Assembly: GCF_017948485.1 (NCBI RefSeq)
Contig: NZ_JAFFSX010000001.1
Span: 186,001-250,000, forward strand
Source of the DNA: Streptomyces sp. GESEQ-35
Lineage (GTDB): Bacteria; Actinomycetota; Actinomycetes; Streptomycetales; Streptomycetaceae
Direction: 5' to 3'
DNA: 64,000 nucleotides
Part shown: positions 37,345-46,038 of the stretch, one piece after another
How positions within the stretch are numbered: position 1 is the stretch's first letter
How the letters are laid out: each line of letters opens with the position of its first letter
Translations under genes and position numbers: made by a program
Notes under the pieces: model-generated
Seen by the model: only the letters and a program-made list of their open reading frames with translations
Databases searched by the model: none
Told to the model about the DNA's origin: nothing

Positions 37345-38094
37345 ATGGCTGGAAGAGTGAATACCCCTGGCGCCTCGGTGACCGGACGAGTGCTGTCGAT
37401 CCTGGACTGCTTCAACGTCGCACACCCCACGCTCACCTTGAGTCAGATCGCCCTGCACTCCGGTATCCCGCTGTCCACCGTGCGCCGTCTGGTGGCAGAG
37501 CTCGAGGAGTGGGGAGCTCTCGAACGCCTCGTCGACAAGCACTATCGAGTCGGCATCAGACTCTGGGAGCTGGGCTCGCTGGCGCCACAGCAGCGCGATC
37601 TGCGCGATGTCGCCCTGCCGAGCATGCACGACCTCTACTCGGCGACACAGGAGAACGTCCAACTCGTCGTCATCGACGGCTACGAGGCGCTTTGCATCGA
37701 GAAGATCTCGGGGAAGAAGGCGGTGCCGACGCGGACGGAGGTCGGCGGACGCCTGCCTCTGCACGCCACCGCGGTCGGCAAGTCCATTCTGGCGTTCTCG
37801 CCCATCGACCTGCTGAACAGTCTCTACGAGAGGGGATTGCGGCGTCACACTCCGTACACGATCACCGAGCTGGGACGGCTCGCCGCTGTGCTGCGCGAGG
37901 CCCGGCGCAAAGGCGTTTCGTACTCACACGAGGAAATGTCCGTCGGGGCGATCTCGGTCGCCTCTCCCATCGTCTCCCCCGGCGGGATCCTGCATGGCTC
38001 CCTCGGCATCGTCGTTCGATCCACGAGCAACCTCGACGCGCTGGCACCAGCCGTCCGGACGGCCGCTCTGGGCATCTCCCGCGCCTGTGGCTGA
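37345..38094 (+). CDS. IclR-family regulator of the hydroxyquinol cluster
   Basis: 249 residues from ATG 37345. The winged HTH occupies residues about 10-70 (ASVTGRVLSILDCFN, LSQIALHSGIPLSTVRRLV). The effector domain follows, with NVQLVVIDGYEALCIEKI, GGRLPLHATAVGKSILAF and GAISVASPIVSPGG. IclR proteins in such clusters usually sense the pathway substrate or an intermediate. It lies between the enzyme operon and the importer, each with a copy of the CCACTCAGTGG palindrome. Confidence 0.88.
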   Translation: MAGRVNTPGASVTGRVLSILDCFNVAHPTLTLSQIALHSGIPLSTVRRLVAELEEWGALERLVDKHYRVGIRLWELGSLAPQQRDLRDVALPSMHDLYSATQENVQLVVIDGYEALCIEKISGKKAVPTRTEVGGRLPLHATAVGKSILAFSPIDLLNSLYERGLRRHTPYTITELGRLAAVLREARRKGVSYSHEEMSVGAISVASPIVSPGGILHGSLGIVVRSTSNLDALAPAVRTAALGISRACG

Positions 38095-38114
38095 ACATCG
38101 AGCAAAATGAACAC

Positions 38115-38127
38115 TGCCACTCAGTGG
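38115..38127. promoter_or_regulatory. Second IclR site upstream of MFS importer
   Basis: TGCCACTCAGTGG repeats 13 bases of the 37311 palindrome, 118 bp before the MFS start; the outer right half-site is lost. It implies that the importer is in the same regulon. Confidence 0.6.
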
Positions 38128-38244
38128 ACGCCGTGCTTTGCCTCACACATTGCAGCTCGCATAGCTTCACCGGCCAGTCCACCCCGAGAAAGTGCACCCG
38201 CACCCTGACACGTCCTCGGCGGCGGCTCCTGCCCGGGAGGCACC

Positions 38245-39621
38245 GTGACCGTTCCATCGTCACCGACCAGCGAGCACGACAGGCTCGTTGAACAGGCAGC
38301 CAAGAAGGCTATGAAACGCCTCGTCCCGCTGCTGCTCCTGATGTACGCGTTCGCCTACATCGACCGCTCGAACGTCGGCTTCGCCAAGGACGAGCTGAGC
38401 ACCTACGTGGCCATCAGTGACGCGGCTTTCGCTCTCGGCGCGAGCCTGTTCTTCATCCCGTACATCCTGTTCGAAGTCCCCTCAAACATGTTCATGAAGA
38501 AGGTCGGCGCGCGTATCTGGATGTGCCGCATCATGGTCACCTGGGGCCTGGCGTCCGCCGCCATGATGTTCGTCCAGAACGAGGGGCAGTTCTACGGCCT
38601 GCGCGCCCTGCTCGGCCTGTTCGAGGCCGGCTTCTTCCCCGGCGCCATCCTGTACCTGACCTTCTGGTTCCCCGACCGGTACCGCGCCTCCGTGATGGGC
38701 CTGTTCTACATCGCCACCCCGCTGTCGTTCATCTTCGGCAGCCCCCTCAGCGGCCTGCTCCTGAAGTTCCACGGGCTCGGCGGCCTGCACGGCTACCAGT
38801 GGATGTTCTTCATCGAAGGCGTCGCCGCGTCGGCGATCGGCGTGCTGGCGTTCTTCTACCTCAAGGACCAGCCCAAGGACGCTTCGTGGCTCACCGGCCC
38901 CGAGAAGGCTGCCCTCCAGGCCCAGATCGACGCCGAACAGGAACTCAAGCAGGCCCACTCCGGAGCGCGTACCTTCCTGGCAGCGTTCAGGACGCCGACC
39001 GTCTGGTACTTCGGACTCCTGTTCCTGACCGTCCAGCTCGTGGCCGCCCAGGTCACCTTCTATCTCCCGACACAGATCGCCGACCTTCTCGGCACCAGCG
39101 TCGGCCTGAAGGTCGGCCTCCTGGTCGCGGTCCCGTGGACCTGCGCGCTCGTCGCGACCGTACTGGTACCGCGCTACGCATCGCGAAGCGGGCGACAGCG
39201 CTCGACCGCGTGTATCGCGGGCCTCGTGGCGGCCGTCGGCCTGTTCCTCTCGACGATCACTCCGACGGGAGCGGCCCTGGCCATCCTGTGCGCGGCCATC
39301 GCCGGCCTGTGGGCCCTGCAGCCCACCTTCTGGTCGCTGCTCACGGACCGGATCGGCGGCCTCGCGGCGGTTACCGGCATCGCCCTGGTGAACTCGATCG
39401 GCAACATCGGCAACTTCCTGTCACCCAACCTGCGCACGTGGGCCGATGACCACCTCACGGGAACGCCCGGCGTCGCGATCATCGCCGTCCTCGCCGTCCT
39501 CGGCGCGCTGATGTTCATGGGTGTGAGCAAGGCACCGCTGGAGGAACTCGCGGAACATGACCTCAACGTCCCGACCGACGCCGTGACAGTCGAAGGTACC
39601 GCCACCCGTCCCTCCGCATGA
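38245..39621 (+). CDS. MFS transporter, anion:cation symporter (ACS) family
   Basis: 458 residues from GTG 38245 with GGGAGG 4 nt upstream. Twelve hydrophobic segments; family signatures LLLLMYAFAYIDRSNVGFAK in TM1 and GLFEAGFFPGAILYLTFWFP in TM4, followed by RYRASVMGLFY. ACS members import organic anions such as tartrate, phthalate, hydroxyphenylacetate and quinate-like acids with protons. With an IclR box upstream and aromatic ring-cleavage genes alongside, it is the probable uptake system for the cluster substrate. Confidence 0.88.
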   Translation: MTVPSSPTSEHDRLVEQAAKKAMKRLVPLLLLMYAFAYIDRSNVGFAKDELSTYVAISDAAFALGASLFFIPYILFEVPSNMFMKKVGARIWMCRIMVTWGLASAAMMFVQNEGQFYGLRALLGLFEAGFFPGAILYLTFWFPDRYRASVMGLFYIATPLSFIFGSPLSGLLLKFHGLGGLHGYQWMFFIEGVAASAIGVLAFFYLKDQPKDASWLTGPEKAALQAQIDAEQELKQAHSGARTFLAAFRTPTVWYFGLLFLTVQLVAAQVTFYLPTQIADLLGTSVGLKVGLLVAVPWTCALVATVLVPRYASRSGRQRSTACIAGLVAAVGLFLSTITPTGAALAILCAAIAGLWALQPTFWSLLTDRIGGLAAVTGIALVNSIGNIGNFLSPNLRTWADDHLTGTPGVAIIAVLAVLGALMFMGVSKAPLEELAEHDLNVPTDAVTVEGTATRPSA

Positions 39622-39877
39622 CACCAGTAAACAATCCAGGTGGGCCACGGAGACCGACTCCACTGCGTGTGGAAATGGGATGGCTGTCACCGCCATGCGG
39701 CGGGCGGGCACGCCGGAGCACCACACCTACCGCTCCCCGTACGTCTCCTGGCGACGGCCTGCTCGGTCCTGCTGTCGGCCACGGACGTCCCTGCCGCGGT
39801 AGAAGGCCAGGAACGCCGCCGCGGCGATCGGACTCGTGACCCCGCTGGGCGGACCGGGCCCCCAGCCACCCCCGCCC

Positions 39878-40010
39878 AATGAGGTGTGGCAGCTGCCGGG
39901 CGGCACGGCCCGGGTGTACTACGGCGAGGATCGGCGAGCCATGGAACGGCCGTCGTCCTGGCTGACGGCTTCAAGTCGCGGGGAGGTGTCGTCGCCGGAT
40001 GGTTCCCGTA
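39878..40010 (+). pseudogene. Broken N-terminal fragment of an alpha/beta-hydrolase-like gene
   Basis: EVWQLPGGTARVYYGEDRRAM in one frame continues, after a one-base loss, as VVLADGFKSRGGVV and a stop. The combined text resembles the start of Streptomyces hydrolase-like proteins reading GTARVYYGEDP...RPVILADGF. The rest of the gene is absent. The remaining sequence from 39622 to 40161 shows no other gene. Confidence 0.35.
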
Positions 40011-40161
40011 GGCCTCTTCCACGGCTCTCCGGACGGCCCCGGTGTCGGCCTCGTCGTCCACAGTGCTGCCGCGGGCGTCGGCATCCTGTGCGCGAACCTC
40101 TCGCCTGCACCGACCTGCCACAGGCGAGGTCGCGTCATCCGGGTCGCGCCTTCCGGTACCT

Positions 40162-40173
40162 CTCCATTTGGAG
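40162..40173. promoter_or_regulatory. CTCCAnnTGGAG palindrome 1, upstream of CoA ligase
   Basis: CTCCATTTGGAG within CCTCTCCATTTGGAGGTT, about 80 bp before the CoA-ligase start. One of three related palindromes that precede the three units of this island. Confidence 0.6.
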
Positions 40174-40251
40174 GTTCCTGGACGGCGTCCACCTGCCGCA
40201 CGATGCGGCAGGTCGGGCGCCGATGCCCGCGTCCCAGGAGGTGTGCACGCC

Positions 40252-41538
40252 GTGCAGCGATGGAGCCGGAGCCAGTCACCGATCCCCGCCCCGCAGCCGG
40301 AGGAGTTGCGCACGCTTCAGCTGGAACGTCTGCGGCGCACACTGCGCCACGCGTACGACCATGTCCCCTTCTACCGGAAGAAGTTCGACGCCGATGGCGT
40401 GCATCCGGACGACTGCCGCGAACTCGACGATCTGGCGAAGTTCCCCACGACCAGCAAAGAGGACCTGCGCGCGAACTACCCGTACGGCATGTTCGCCGTG
40501 CCACGGCATCTGGTCAGACGTGTGCATGCGTCCAGCGGTACCACCGGGCAGCCGACGGTGGTGGGTTACACGGAAGGTGATCTCTCCGTGTGGGCGGAAG
40601 TGATGGCGCGCTCGCTGTCTGCGGCCGGTGTGCGGCCCGGCGACACGGTGCATGTCGCTTACGGATATGGGCTGTTCACCGGTGGGCTCGGCGCTCACTA
40701 CGGCGCGGAGCGGCTCGGTTGTACGGTCATTCCGGCATCCGGCGGGATGAGCGCCCGGCAGGTGCGGCTGATCACTGATCTTCAGCCCGAGGTCATCATG
40801 GTCACGCCGTCCTATCTCCTTGCGCTGGCCGATGAATTCGAGCGGGCGGGCATCGATCCGCGAGCCAGTTCCCTGAAGGTCGGTGTCTTCGGCGCCGAGC
40901 CGTGGACCGAGGGGATGCGCGCCGAGATCGAGGAGCGTTTCGGGCTGGACGCGGTGGACATCTACGGCCTGTCCGAGGTGATCGGTCCGGGCGTGGCCCA
41001 GGAGTGCGTCGACACCAAGGATGGTCTGCACATCTGGGAGGACCACTTCTACCCGGAAGTCGTCGATCCGGACAGCGGTCGCGTACTGCCGCAGGGCAGC
41101 CATGGCGAGCTGCTGTTCACGTCGCTCACCAAGACGGCGATGCCCGTGATCCGTTATCGGACGCGCGATCTGAGCCGGTTGCTTCCCGGCAGCGCGTATC
41201 CGGCCTTCCGAAGGATGGAGAAGGTCTCCGGGCGTACCGACGACATGATCATCCTGCGCGGGGTCAACTTGTTCCCCTCCCAGATCGAGGAGATCGTGCT
41301 CGCCACGGCAGGCGCCTCGCCCCACTTCCGGATCGTCCTGACGTCCGCCGACCGCCTGGACCAGTTGACGGTGGAGGTGGAGGCGCCCGCGGAGTTGCGT
41401 ACGCCCGTTGCGCAGAGCATCGCCGCAGCGGCGAAGCAGACCATCGGAGTGCGCGTAGTCGTCGAGGTGGTACCGCCCGGGTCCCTTGCGCGGTCGACGG
41501 GCAAACTACAGCGGGTGATCGACCTGCGCGAAGGCTAG
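40252..41538 (+). CDS. Phenylacetate-CoA ligase-type AMP-forming enzyme
   Basis: 428 residues. GTG 40252 is preferred, 10 nt after AGGAGG (40236-40241); GTG 40243 is too close, and the frame upstream has no similarity. PaaK-type motifs: LERLRRTLRHAYDHVPFYRK at the N-terminus, ASSGTTGQPTVVGYT (P-loop), VGVFGAEPWTEGMR, DIYGLSEVIGPGVA (adenine site), RYRTRDLSR and RTDDMIILRGVNLFPSQIEE with the C-terminal hinge. It converts an aryl acid, ATP and CoA to the aryl-CoA. No paaABCDE oxygenase genes are nearby, so phenylacetate is not certain. Confidence 0.88.
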   Translation: MQRWSRSQSPIPAPQPEELRTLQLERLRRTLRHAYDHVPFYRKKFDADGVHPDDCRELDDLAKFPTTSKEDLRANYPYGMFAVPRHLVRRVHASSGTTGQPTVVGYTEGDLSVWAEVMARSLSAAGVRPGDTVHVAYGYGLFTGGLGAHYGAERLGCTVIPASGGMSARQVRLITDLQPEVIMVTPSYLLALADEFERAGIDPRASSLKVGVFGAEPWTEGMRAEIEERFGLDAVDIYGLSEVIGPGVAQECVDTKDGLHIWEDHFYPEVVDPDSGRVLPQGSHGELLFTSLTKTAMPVIRYRTRDLSRLLPGSAYPAFRRMEKVSGRTDDMIILRGVNLFPSQIEEIVLATAGASPHFRIVLTSADRLDQLTVEVEAPAELRTPVAQSIAAAAKQTIGVRVVVEVVPPGSLARSTGKLQRVIDLREG

Positions 41539-41590
41539 GACCGGGCCTGCGAGGAAGCCGGGTCCAGACCGCAGGGGCACTCCAAAGAAG

Positions 41591-41604
41591 TCTCCACCTG
41601 GAGA
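41591..41604. promoter_or_regulatory. CTCCAnnTGGAG palindrome 2, upstream of GAF kinase
   Basis: TCTCCACCTGGAGA, a perfect 14-bp palindrome 37 bp before the kinase start. It suggests autoregulation of the two-component system. Confidence 0.65.
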
Positions 41605-41640
41605 TACCCCTGGCATGCACCCCTGTGCGACTCTGACGCC

Positions 41641-42789
41641 GTGCGCCAAGGACCCGTCGATCGTGCCGTCGAGCAGATCAACCTGCTCGACGCGCTGCTG
41701 CGCGAACGGGACGGTCTGCTCACGGTGATGGACCGGATCGTGGCCCTGCATGGGACCGCCCGGCTCATCCGAGCCACCCTCGGGGTCGACTCCGGATTCG
41801 TGGCCGACCTCGACGGCACCGACCAGGCGGTGGTCCGGTGGATGTCGGGCACCAGGACGGACCTGCTGCAGAACCTCACCGTCCCGCTGGGCCAGGGCAT
41901 CGGCGGCCGGGCCATGGCGCTCGGCCAGGCCGTGCGGGTGAGCGACTACGTCAGCTCACACGAGATCACCCATCACTTCGACGCGCAGGTACGCGGCGAG
42001 GGCCTCGGGGCGATGATCGCCGTGCCGGTGATCAGCAAGAGCCGTACGGTCGCGGTCGCCTATGCCGCTATGCGCTCGGCCACCGATTTCGGTGATACGG
42101 CTGTGCAGCGGATGGAAGGCATAGCCGAGCAGGCCGCGACCGCGCTGCATATCGCCGGCGCCGCCGAGTCCAAGGCGACCTCCGCGGTCACGGCGGAACG
42201 GCACCGGATGCAGAACGCGCTGCACGATTCGGTGGGGGCGCTGCTGTTCTCCATCGGGGTGCAGGTCCGCGATCTGCACCAGGCCATTCAGGACAATCCA
42301 CCTCTTGAGACGCGCCTGTCACGCCTTGAGTCCGACATTTCCGCGGCGTCCAGCGCCCTGCGCGAGTCGCTGCTCGCTCTGTCGGATACGACCCCCGAGC
42401 GCGCGCTGCCGGTGGAACTCGCCGAGTACGCCCGGTCCTTCGAAGCCCGTACGGGAGTGACCACGCGGTTCGTGCAGCTCGGGCAGGTGGCTCCGATGGA
42501 TTCCGAGCGGACCGCGTTGCTGCTCGCGGTGGTCAGGGAAGGGCTGCTCAATATCGAGAAGCACTCCCGGCCGCATTCGGTGATCGTCACGCTCGGCCCG
42601 TGCGACGGCGGCGTCCAGTTGGTCGTCGCGGACGACGGCGCGGGCGCGGCCCCGTCGGATTCCAACGGCACGCGGATGGGCGTGCGTTCGCTGGCCGAGC
42701 GCGCGGCGCGGGTGGCGGGCCGGGTCAGTCTGGTGCGCGACGAGGACGGCGGGTGCACTCTGCGCGCCTGGCTGCCGGATCCCGCGTGA
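41641..42789 (+). CDS. Soluble GAF-domain sensor histidine kinase
   Basis: 382 residues from GTG 41641, with no membrane segment, so cytoplasmic. Residues about 30-175 form a GAF domain (GVDSGFVADLDGTDQAVVRW, LGQGIGGRAMALGQAVRVSD, GLGAMIAVPVISKSRTVAVA). The phospho-acceptor segment is AERHRMQNALHDSVGALLFS, His around 194. The HATPase has VVREGLLNIEKHSRP, VADDGAGAAPSDS and MGVRSLAERAARV. The GAF ligand could be a small aromatic acid or its CoA ester (inference from the neighbouring ligase and importer). Coupled to its response regulator by a GTGA overlap. Confidence 0.88.
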   Translation: MRQGPVDRAVEQINLLDALLRERDGLLTVMDRIVALHGTARLIRATLGVDSGFVADLDGTDQAVVRWMSGTRTDLLQNLTVPLGQGIGGRAMALGQAVRVSDYVSSHEITHHFDAQVRGEGLGAMIAVPVISKSRTVAVAYAAMRSATDFGDTAVQRMEGIAEQAATALHIAGAAESKATSAVTAERHRMQNALHDSVGALLFSIGVQVRDLHQAIQDNPPLETRLSRLESDISAASSALRESLLALSDTTPERALPVELAEYARSFEARTGVTTRFVQLGQVAPMDSERTALLLAVVREGLLNIEKHSRPHSVIVTLGPCDGGVQLVVADDGAGAAPSDSNGTRMGVRSLAERAARVAGRVSLVRDEDGGCTLRAWLPDPA

Positions 42790-43406
42790 CCGGGTCCGTC
42801 CTTGTCGTGGACGACCACCCGGTGGTGCGGGACGGGGTGACGCTGCTGCTGCGCTCCGATCCGTCCCTTGTGTTCGTCGGCTCCGCCGAGTCCGGACGTG
42901 CAGCGATCGAGCGGACGATGGAGCTACGGCCCGATCTCGTGCTGCTCGATCTGCGGCTGCCGGACATGCTCGCGCCGGAGGTGGTGACCCGGCTGCGGCA
43001 GGTCCATCCGGCGGGAAAGATCGTGGTGTTCACCGCGCACGCGGACCACGGCGGCGTCGTCGCCGCGATCGAGGCCGGCGCGGACGGCGGACTGCTCAAG
43101 GACGTCGCCGGCACCGACCTGGTCAGTGCGCTGCGACGGGTGCTGCACGGCGAACGCGTAGTGGATCCGCGGATCTTCCAGGACACCTCACAGCGCTCCG
43201 ATGCGCTGGCCCGCAGCGGGCTGACGCGGCGTGAGTACGAGGTGCTGCGGTTCGCCGCGCAGGGCAAGACGAATCCGGAGATCGCCGATGCCACCGGTCT
43301 CACCCGCAACACCGTGAAGACCTATCTTCAGTCCGCGCTGCACAAGCTCGGTGCGCGCAACCGGGTCGAGGCGATCAGAAAGGCCAGCGAGGCCGGATTG
43401 CTCTGA
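42786..43406 (+). CDS. NarL-type response regulator partner of the GAF kinase
   Basis: 206 residues from GTG 42786, overlapping the kinase stop; the longer frame to 42600 lies within the kinase gene. The receiver has VVDDHPVVRDG, phospho-acceptor Asp55 (VLLDLRLPD), VFTAHADHGG and Lys in LLKDVAG. HTH: LTRREYEVLRFAAQGKTNPEIADA. As a LuxR-type dimer it is the leading candidate to bind the CTCCAnnTGGAG palindromes before the ligase, the kinase and the ABC operon. Confidence 0.9.
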   Translation: MTGSVLVVDDHPVVRDGVTLLLRSDPSLVFVGSAESGRAAIERTMELRPDLVLLDLRLPDMLAPEVVTRLRQVHPAGKIVVFTAHADHGGVVAAIEAGADGGLLKDVAGTDLVSALRRVLHGERVVDPRIFQDTSQRSDALARSGLTRREYEVLRFAAQGKTNPEIADATGLTRNTVKTYLQSALHKLGARNRVEAIRKASEAGLL

Positions 43407-43442
43407 CCACCCGTAGTTTGGCGCAGATCGCCGTATCCACCT

Positions 43443-43454
43443 CTCCACTTGGGG
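43443..43454. promoter_or_regulatory. CTCCAnnTGGAG-like palindrome 3, upstream of ABC operon
   Basis: CTCCACTTGGGG, one base from the full palindrome. TCTCCACTTGGGGGTA aligns closely with TCTCCACCTGGAGATA at 41591. It lies 73 bp before the first ABC gene. Confidence 0.55.
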
Positions 43455-43526
43455 GTATGGCCCGCGCAGAACCCTCCGCACAATACGGCCACTGGCAAAG
43501 CCGCCAGTTCGCAGCGGAGGCTCAGC

Positions 43527-44405
43527 GTGCTGACCATTCAAGGACTGTGCGTGCGGTACGGCCGGTCGGCCACCGCATTGCACGACATCCGATTCGATGT
43601 CGCGGACGATCAAGTACTCGCCTTGCTCGGGAACAACGGCGCGGGCAAGTCGACCGTGCTCCGGTCGATTTCCGCGACCTTGCGCCTGCACCGGGGTGCG
43701 GTCACCCAGGGCGAAATCCACTACGACGGCAAGCGGATCGACCGGCTCGATCCGGCCGCTATCGTACGGATGGGAGTGGTCGGCGTTCCCGAGGGACGTC
43801 AGGTGTTCGCTCGGATGACCGTCGAGGAGAACCTCCGGGCCGGCGGCATCACCGTCACCTCTGCCACCGAACGCACCGCGGCCAGGGACCGTGTCCTCGA
43901 CCTTTTCCCCGTGCTCGCGGAGCGCTCGCGGCAGCCAGCCGGGCTGCTGTCCGGCGGCGAACAGCAGATGCTCGCCATTGGACGGGCGCTGATGTCCAAC
44001 CCTCGCCTGCTGCTGCTCGACGAGCCCTCGCTCGGTCTGGCGCCGAAGATGGTCGAGCGGATCGCAGCGACGATCCGCTCGATCCACGCCCAGGGCACGG
44101 CCGTGGTGCTCGTCGAACAGAACGCCATGATGGCGCTGAGTGTCGCCGACCGGGTCGTCGCACTCGACGTCGGGAAGGTGGCGTTGTCCGGGAGGGCAGC
44201 GGACGTCTCGGGCAGCGAGGAGCTGCGGCGGCTGTATCTCGGCGGTCATGAAGGCCGCGGTCGTGCCGGTGGCGATACGGGCGCTGACTACGCGAATGGC
44301 GCTCGCAGCAGCAATGCGGGGAAGACCGCCGCACCAGACCGGCCCCGCACCCTCCCGGCCTGGACGCCGCCCAGGAGGCGTTCGTTCGCGAGGTGGTCGC
44401 GGTGA
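43527..44405 (+). CDS. Liv-type ABC transporter ATPase (LivF-like)
   Basis: 292 residues from GTG 43527 with GGAGG 6 nt upstream; earlier in-frame codons have no similarity. Walker A LGNNGAGKST, LivF-type VGVPEGRQVFARMTVEENL, signature LLSGGEQQMLAIGRAL, Walker B LLLLDEPSLGLAP, H-loop-region VLVEQNAMMALSVADR. It belongs to the branched-chain amino acid/aromatic acid importer class. The last 50 residues are a Gly/Arg/Pro-rich tail longer than usual LivF proteins, probably read-through into the overlap with the next gene. Confidence 0.9.
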   Translation: MLTIQGLCVRYGRSATALHDIRFDVADDQVLALLGNNGAGKSTVLRSISATLRLHRGAVTQGEIHYDGKRIDRLDPAAIVRMGVVGVPEGRQVFARMTVEENLRAGGITVTSATERTAARDRVLDLFPVLAERSRQPAGLLSGGEQQMLAIGRALMSNPRLLLLDEPSLGLAPKMVERIAATIRSIHAQGTAVVLVEQNAMMALSVADRVVALDVGKVALSGRAADVSGSEELRRLYLGGHEGRGRAGGDTGADYANGARSSNAGKTAAPDRPRTLPAWTPPRRRSFARWSR

Positions 44406-45166
44406 CCGAACTGCGGGTCGAGCGCGTCGGCTTGCGCTTCGGCGGACTGCGGGCTCTCGACGACGTGTCGTTCACCGTCACCAAGGGCAGCCTCCACGCC
44501 CTGATCGGCCCCAACGGCGCAGGAAAGTCCAGCTGTTTCAATGTGATCGGCGGGCTCTACCGCGCCACGGAAGGCACCCTGACCTTCGACGACAAGGACC
44601 TGCGGGCGCTGCGGCCCCATCAGCGAGCCGGACTCGGGATCGGCCGGGCGTTCCAGAACACCGCGCTCTCGCCCCATTCCACGGTGCTCGACAACGTGAT
44701 GCTCGGCCGGCACTCGCTGACCCGCGGCGGATTCCTGTCCTGCGCACTGAAGTTGACCGCCCGGCAGGAGCGCGTGCACACGCAGCGGGCAGCGGAGATC
44801 TGCGCCTTCCTCGGGCTCGGCGACATCCTCGACGCACCGGTCGGCTCTCTGCCGTACGGAAAGGCGAAACGCGTCGACATCGCCCGCGCCCTCGCCGTGG
44901 AACCCTCGCTGCTCCTGCTCGACGAGCCGGCCGCCGGCATGAACACGGCCGAAACCGACGAACTGGCGGGCACGATCCGGGCGGTCAACGAAGGGCTCGG
45001 CATCTCGGTGCTCCTGGTCGAGCACGACATGAACCTCGTGATGGGCATCGCCGACCAGGTCACCGTCCTCGACTTCGGCCGGGTGATCGCCGACGGAACG
45101 CCGGCCGAGGTCCAGAACGATCCCCAGGTCATCAAGGCCTATCTCGGTACGGAGGCTGAGGCGTGA
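44402..45166 (+). CDS. Liv-type ABC transporter ATPase (LivG-like)
   Basis: 254 residues. GTG 44402 forms a GTGA overlap with the previous stop and has GAGG 8 nt upstream; GTG 44393 is less likely. Walker A IGPNGAGKSSCFNVIGG, LivG-type GIGRAFQNTALSPHSTVLDN, signature LPYGKAKRVDIARAL, Walker B LLLLDEPAAGMN and VLLVEHDMNLVMGIADQV. It pairs with the LivF-like ATPase as the motor of the importer. Confidence 0.92.
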   Translation: MTELRVERVGLRFGGLRALDDVSFTVTKGSLHALIGPNGAGKSSCFNVIGGLYRATEGTLTFDDKDLRALRPHQRAGLGIGRAFQNTALSPHSTVLDNVMLGRHSLTRGGFLSCALKLTARQERVHTQRAAEICAFLGLGDILDAPVGSLPYGKAKRVDIARALAVEPSLLLLDEPAAGMNTAETDELAGTIRAVNEGLGISVLLVEHDMNLVMGIADQVTVLDFGRVIADGTPAEVQNDPQVIKAYLGTEAEA

Positions 45167-46038
45167 ACACATTCGTCCAACTGTCGGTCAACGGGATCGG
45201 CAAGGGCGCCGTGTTCGCCCTGCTCGCCCTCGGCTTCGTGGTGATCTTCAAGGCCACCGGGGTGGTCAACTTCGCCCATGGCTCGTTCGTGATGTTCGGC
45301 GGCTATCTCGTGGTGGCCACCCGGGACTCCGTCGGCTGGGTGGCGGCCGGCGCCATCGGGATCGCCGGCGCCGGGCTGCTCGCCCTGTGCCTGGAGCGGA
45401 TCCTCGCCAGGTCCCGGCATGCCGATCCCTTCAGCCTCGCGCTGCTCACCATCGGCGCGGATGTCGTGATCACCGAGGAGATCGTGCGCCGGCTCGGCGT
45501 CTCCGTGCCCTTCCTCGGCGAAGGCTGGGACTCCACCCCGGTCACCGTCGGCGGCATCACCCTGTTCCGTACGCATCTGGTGGCGCTGGCCGTCGCGACC
45601 GTCCTGATCGGCGCGTTCTTCCTGGCCTTCCGCTACTCGACGTGGGGCATCCGGATCCGCGCCCAGGCCGAGAACCGCGAGGCCGCCGCGCTCGCCGGCA
45701 TCCGCAGCTCCCAAGTGACGGCCGTCGCCTGGCTGGTGGCCGGTGTACTCGCCGGAGTCGCGGTGCTGTTCATCGCCACCCAGGACTTCTCCGGTTCCGG
45801 CCTGTCGCGCGGCACCCACTCCATCGCCCTGGCGGCCTTCCCCGCGGCGATCCTCGGCGGCCTGGACTCCACCGCGGGTGCGGTCCTCGGCGGGCTGATC
45901 GTCGGTCTGGTGGACGCGCTGTCCGCGCACTACATCTCGTTCGCCTTCGCCAAGAGCGCGGTGTTCCTGGTGATGCTCGTCGTTCTCGTCGTGCGTCCCG
46001 CCGGACTGTTCGGTTCGAGGGAGACGGCCCGTGTCTAG
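45163..46038 (+). CDS. Liv-type ABC permease (LivH-like)
   Basis: 291 residues from GTG 45163 (GTGA overlap). Eight hydrophobic helices; signature NGIGKGAVFALLALGFVVIF at the start, VVNFAHGSFVMFGGYL and the coupling-loop region RAQAENREAAALAGIRSS. A LivH-type half of the channel. It overlaps the LivM-like gene by 8 bp. Confidence 0.92.
   Translation: MNTFVQLSVNGIGKGAVFALLALGFVVIFKATGVVNFAHGSFVMFGGYLVVATRDSVGWVAAGAIGIAGAGLLALCLERILARSRHADPFSLALLTIGADVVITEEIVRRLGVSVPFLGEGWDSTPVTVGGITLFRTHLVALAVATVLIGAFFLAFRYSTWGIRIRAQAENREAAALAGIRSSQVTAVAWLVAGVLAGVAVLFIATQDFSGSGLSRGTHSIALAAFPAAILGGLDSTAGAVLGGLIVGLVDALSAHYISFAFAKSAVFLVMLVVLVVRPAGLFGSRETARV

Noticed and set aside
44250..44405. Possible extra domain at the LivF-like C-terminus
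   Set aside because: Low-complexity Gly/Arg/Pro sequence with no fold; best seen as a read-through tail to the overlapping LivG start.
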